64,000 nt of DNA from Cannabis sativa (lineage: Eukaryota; Streptophyta; Magnoliopsida; Rosales; Cannabaceae). The translations under genes were made by a program, and so were the position numbers. Shown here in pieces: positions 60,425-64,000 of this stretch. Position 1 is the first letter of the stretch; the number at the start of each line of letters is the position of its first letter. The stretch spans positions 39,631,280 through 39,695,279 of the forward strand of contig NC_083605.1 of NCBI RefSeq assembly GCF_029168945.1, in the 5' to 3' direction. The notes under the pieces were generated by a model, which was not told the origin of the DNA, did not search any database, and saw only the letters and a program-made list of their open reading frames with translations.

Positions 60425-60835
60425 CAAATTTTTCTGTGTGACACAGACCTGCATGTTATGCTCACATGCCTATTTATGTCTACGTGGCGTAGACCTACGT
60501 GTTTCGCTCACACGTCTATTTATGTCTACGTGGTGTAGACCCACGTGTTGCTCTCACACGTCTATTTACAATAAGGCCTTAGATCAGTTCATCTCGGTTC
60601 TTGTTGCCGAGTCCAACCTGGTTATGCCATGAGCGCATAACCCTTAGTCTCAACATATATATTTATCATATAATTATTGGTGCCACTGCACTATTTGTCT
60701 ATTTGCTATAGACCTGCGTATTACGCTCACACGCCTATATATGTCTATGTAGCATAGACCTACGTGTTGCTCCCACACGCCTATATATGTCTATGTAGCA
60801 TAGACCTACGTGTTACGCTCACACGTCTATTTATA
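60425..60835. repeat. 46-bp hairpin repeats in two clusters of three (LTR E)
   Basis: Each unit holds two stems: a TCTACG/CGTAGA-type stem with a 3-5 base loop, and an ACGTGT/ACACGT-type stem with a 7-base loop ending in CTC or CCC. The clusters (about 60425-60570 and 60695-60835) each end in ATAAGGCCTTAG and are followed by a GAGTCYAACCTGGTTATGCC phrase, so a larger unit of about 260 bp is duplicated. Confidence 0.85.
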
Positions 60836-61305
60836 ATAAGGCCTTAGTAAGGTTTATCTAGATTATAATTACCGAGTCTAACCTGGTTATGCCTTGCTCG
60901 CATAACCCTATTCATATATATATTTACGTAATCCATAAATTACGTTCTTTCAATGGTTTATCCTAGTAATATACTAGGTCTAACCAAGTTATGTCTTATG
61001 CACATAACTCTTGAAATATATGCATGTATTCAATAGATATCAAAACACATATAGAATCTTAGGGTAATAACCCTAAATTACATACCAAATAGTCTCTCAT
61101 ATAACATATCATTGCATGCTCAAAATATCACTTATAGAGATTAATAACCCTAATTCATGCTTTCACTTGATTAGTAATATTATTGTACATCATGACTTTC
61201 TTACCTTCACATAAATTCCAGGGTAATAACCCTAGACCGCATTACTATCAAACTCAAGGTACTAATTTATTGAGTCTAACTTAATTATGCCTTGTGCGCA
61301 TAATT
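60620..61305. repeat. Four dispersed GTTATGC-type hairpins (LTR E)
   Basis: 8-bp stems with 7-base loops at 60620-60642, 60885-60907, 60987-61009 and 61283-61305. Each is preceded by a GAGTCYAAC-like phrase. Confidence 0.88.
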
Positions 61306-61409
61306 CTTTATTACAATATATTTAGCATGGCATAGCATTTATACATTAATAATTACTAGGGTAATAACCCTAGGCCATTAAACCGCTCACTTTAGGGTAA
61401 TAACCCTAA
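61061..61409. repeat. Four AGGGTAATAACCCT hairpins (LTR E)
   Basis: At 61061-61074, 61220-61233, 61356-61373 (CTAGGGT stem) and 61392-61409 (TTAGGGT stem), all with loop AATA. Confidence 0.88.
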
Positions 61410-63091
61410 TCTCGGTTTCTAATTACCACCAATATAATATTAAATATAAGCACCACCATGCATATCTCTACGTGCAACTACTGTCTTACCTGTTGTCCCA
61501 CAAAGGCAGAGATTCCGAAACCTCAGGTGCTCCTGACCAGGTGCCGGTAATCCTAGTCACACAATCCGGGATTTTCACAAATAGGGTTAACCCCTGATTT
61601 CACATTCATAAAATAAATTCATGGCATTTCAAATACAGATAATCACATAGAGCTCGAAAAGATCTTTCAAACGGTATAAAGAACGTCCCAAACGGAGTCC
61701 CGAGTCAAAAGTTATGGTCGAAACAAAATTCAGCATTTTCGATGAACTCCAACCGGAATTTCGGATGGAGCAGCCCTGAACCAACCAGAATTCCGGTTGT
61801 CTGGGTAGAGAACACGAAATTTCTCAATCCTTAAATCCCCAAAACTTACTCAAATCATTCCCAAATATTCCCAAACTTTCCAGAGCATCAATATATGTCA
61901 TAATAAACATATTACACAACTTAAACACAACAATTGCACTAAAAATAAAAAAGTGCCATTAAAGCACCAAGCTTGAGTTCCATGAACTCAAGCCTGCTTT
62001 TCACAACCAAACTCTCAATCAATCCACTTACAACAGCTAGCAAATACTAAGGATTTAAAACACATTATCAAGCATTAAAATCCAGCAATTAATCCCTCAA
62101 TTTAGATTGCATAAAAAAAATCATAAAGTTCAAGCATGTTCATGGCAACATCAAGCTCTTGAATAAGAGCTTCATCTACAACAACCAAATATTTTCCAGC
62201 AGTAAAACAATAAGTAAATATTAGATTCAAGCATGAAAAACAACCTAGAATCATACTTTAAGCTCAATCCTACACAAATCAAGAGATTAACAAGCTTAAA
62301 CATCCAATTCATTAAGCATGCAACACCAAGAATAAACAATCTCAAGCATGCTTTCATCACCATATTTTAGTCATGAATTCAACAAACAACTCATATAATT
62401 TCAGCTAGAAACTACGTCAATCTCTTGCTCAAACAAGCTCCAAGCTTCCAACACAAATCAAGCTTCCAAACCAAGCTAAAATCAAGCTTTCTTCTGAAAA
62501 ATCAAGTTTGAAGAAGAAGAGGGTTAGAGAGGATGAGAGGGTTCGGTTGAGAGGGGAAAGCCACCAGAAACTAACATTTCATTTCCTCAAAAATCACATT
62601 TTCCAAACATAGTAATTAGGGGTCAAATGACCAAAATGCCTTAGGGCTTAAATACCCACATACACCCTCACAAGGGTAAAATAGTCATTCAATACTCAAT
62701 TAATTTCAAATAAATTTCAGATTATCATTCATCAAATAAAATGCCAAATAATCAATCCAATTTACATTTCGGGCCCGAACCCAGTTCGGCCCGAAATTCC
62801 CGGTTGTGACTATACCGCGCTAACCTGTCAGAACACACCTGAAAAGACAACACATGCATACTATATAATAATATAGTTCTATTAGGCACGTAATTAAATT
62901 AATTTCATCATTTTACCTTTCTCGAGTCATAATTACCAAAATGCCCCTGGCTCACCAACGGGGTCTTTAATATATTAAAATTCATATAAAATCACATATA
63001 TTGAACTATATAATAATATAATTCCTCAATTATACATAATTATCTAGTTAGGATTTTGCTAATCCATTTCTTAATTCCGGGTATTACAATT

Positions 63092-63107
63092 ACCCCCTCC
63101 TTATAGA
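63092..63107 (-). promoter_or_regulatory. Polypurine tract of chromovirus E
   Basis: The minus strand reads ATAAGGAGGGGGTAAT before the LTR, preceded by CGGGACGAAATTTC, the usual context in Tekay/Del elements. Confidence 0.8.
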
Positions 63108-63123
63108 AATTTCGTCCCGAAAT

Positions 63124-64000
63124 TTACCTGAACAACTCCGGATATTTCTGCTGCATATCCGTCTCGAGTTCCCAGGTTGCCTCTTCTACCTTACTGTTCT
63201 TCCACAGTACTTTCACCAGTGCCTCTGTCTTGCTTCTCAAGACTTTCTCTCTTCTATCAAGTATCTGCACTGGTTATTCCTCGTTTGACAAGTCCGGCTG
63301 AAGTTCCAATGCTTCATAACTCAGAACATGGGACGAGTCTGAGACATACTTCCGAAGCATTGAAACATGAAACACATTATGTACAGCTGCCAGCGCTGGG
63401 GGCATAGCCAACCTGTACGCTACTTGCCCTATCCTCTCAAGGATTTCAAAAGGTCCAATGAACCTCGGGCTAAGCTTTCCTTTCTTCCCAAAGCATTTTA
63501 TGCCTTTCATCAGAGATATTCGGAGAAATACCATGTCCCTGACCTGAAAATCAATATCTCTGCGCTTTGGATCGGCATAACTCTTCTGCCTACTCTGAGC
63601 CGCGAGCATTCGTGCTCTAATCTTATCAACTGCCTCACTTGTTGGTTTTTTTTTAACAGCTTTGGGACCCAAGAACTTTCTTTCACCCACTTCATCCCAC
63701 TGAATGGGCGATCTACACTTTCTTCCATATAAAAGTTCATAAGGGGCCATCCCGATTGTTGCCTGATAGCTGTTATTATAAGAAAACTCGATCAGGGGAA
63801 GGTACTTTACCCATGATCCCTCAAAGTCAAGCACACATGCCCGTAGCATGTCCTCTAAAATCTGAATGGTCCTCTCGGATTGCCCATCCGTCTGAGGATG
63901 AAAAGTTGCGCTGAACTTTAACTGAGTTCCCATAGCTCCATGCAGACTTTTCCAGAATCTTGATGTAAACTTCGGATCTCTATTCGACACAATGGACTTT
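63124..64000 (-). pseudogene. Chromovirus E integrase with chromodomain, 3' part of pol
   Basis: On the minus strand the frame enters from beyond 64000. It shows the integrase core (SNRDPKFTSRFW; HPQTDGQSERTIQ with the catalytic Glu; FSYNNSYQATIGMAPYELLY), then the GPY/F module (PRFIGPFEILERIGQVAY), the VHNVFHVSMLRKYV linker and a stop TAA at 63274. The same frame continues after the stop with a chromodomain (VQILDRREKVLRSK, LVKVLWKN, EEATWE) to a final TAA at 63124. The chromodomain normally guides integration into heterochromatin. Here a single stop separates it from integrase. The second catalytic Asp is Asn (SNRDP). Both point to an inactive but fairly young copy, because the frame is otherwise open for over 230 codons. 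Confidence 0.87.

Larger units (their letters stand above)
59988..63088 (-). mobile_element. 3' LTR of chromovirus E
   Basis: From TGTAACGCCCTG to CCGGGTATTACA (3101 bp); on the minus strand it starts TGTAATACCCGG. It is inserted in the 3' LTR of D with AAGGT at the left junction. It holds many small hairpins (60427-61409) and a degraded palindrome pair near 61751-61800. The frames at 60438-60632 and 62172-62363 are repeat artefacts. Confidence 0.85.

Noticed and set aside
60425..60835. Regularly spaced short repeats resembling a CRISPR array.
   Set aside because: Repeats are diverged and contiguous with no unique spacers, and the context is a plant retrotransposon LTR.
61061..61409. AACCCTAA motifs as possible interstitial telomere repeat.
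   Set aside because: They occur singly within AATA-loop hairpins, not as a tandem array.

Overview
The window is from a flowering-plant nuclear genome, probably a eudicot with a large, repeat-rich genome. It is an intergenic block built almost entirely of nested retrotransposons. I found no host protein gene, no intact retroelement polyprotein and no functional RNA gene. Four LTR-element lineages are recognisable: Ty1/copia Angela (BARE-like; LTRs of about 1.8-1.9 kb beginning TGTTGG and ending CCAACA, with an initiator-tRNA-Met primer site and a very long AT-rich leader), Ty3/gypsy Tat (two RNase H domains plus an antisense gene), an Athila-like solo LTR, and Tekay/Del-type chromoviruses (LTRs TGTAA...TTACA). 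DNA-transposon debris includes one CACTA end, one MULE-type element with a 9-bp target-site duplication (TSD) and one foldback MITE. The species cannot be named from the sequence.

Layout. 1-6769: Angela element X on the minus strand (gag-pol remnant, leader, 5' LTR). 6795-8658: 5' LTR of plus-strand Angela element A, cut exactly at its last bases by a Tat element (8659-29572, TSD CCAAC). That Tat element has a truncated 5' LTR, holds an Athila-like solo LTR (8918-10394, TSD CGGAG), and has its integrase zinc finger split by minus-strand Angela element F (11581-23670, TSD CCAAG). F itself holds a plus-strand Angela solo LTR (16591-18449). The Tat 3' part carries integrase, an antisense gene (25296-27959) and the 3' LTR. 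The A leader resumes at 29579, then follow element B (LTR plus leader, 31179-34707) and element C (minus, 34708-40541), which carries a chromovirus solo LTR (37057-39179, TSD ACTAA). 40542-47295 holds LTR fragments, a CACTA end, a hairpin, a tRNA-like B box and a foldback MITE. 47296-64000 is a minus-strand Angela LTR broken by a MULE-type element and by chromovirus D (50111-59987). D in turn holds an Angela solo LTR and, in its 3' LTR, chromovirus E (59988 to beyond the window).

Nothing here works together as a host pathway. The order of insertion can be read from the nesting: A, then Tat, then F, then the solo LTR at 16591; and Angela LTR H, then D, then E.

The most interesting signal is in the chromovirus LTRs. 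All three families carry, in the same relative order, a pair of 16-bp palindromes followed by arrays of small hairpins. In the E LTR, and in places in the others, the stem sequences differ between copies while pairing is kept, as compensatory changes would do. Other points worth a second look are GC-rich cassettes of unrelated sequence at the same place in four Angela leaders, and an antisense Tat gene whose protein starts with a histone H3 tail-like sequence (ARTKQT..K).
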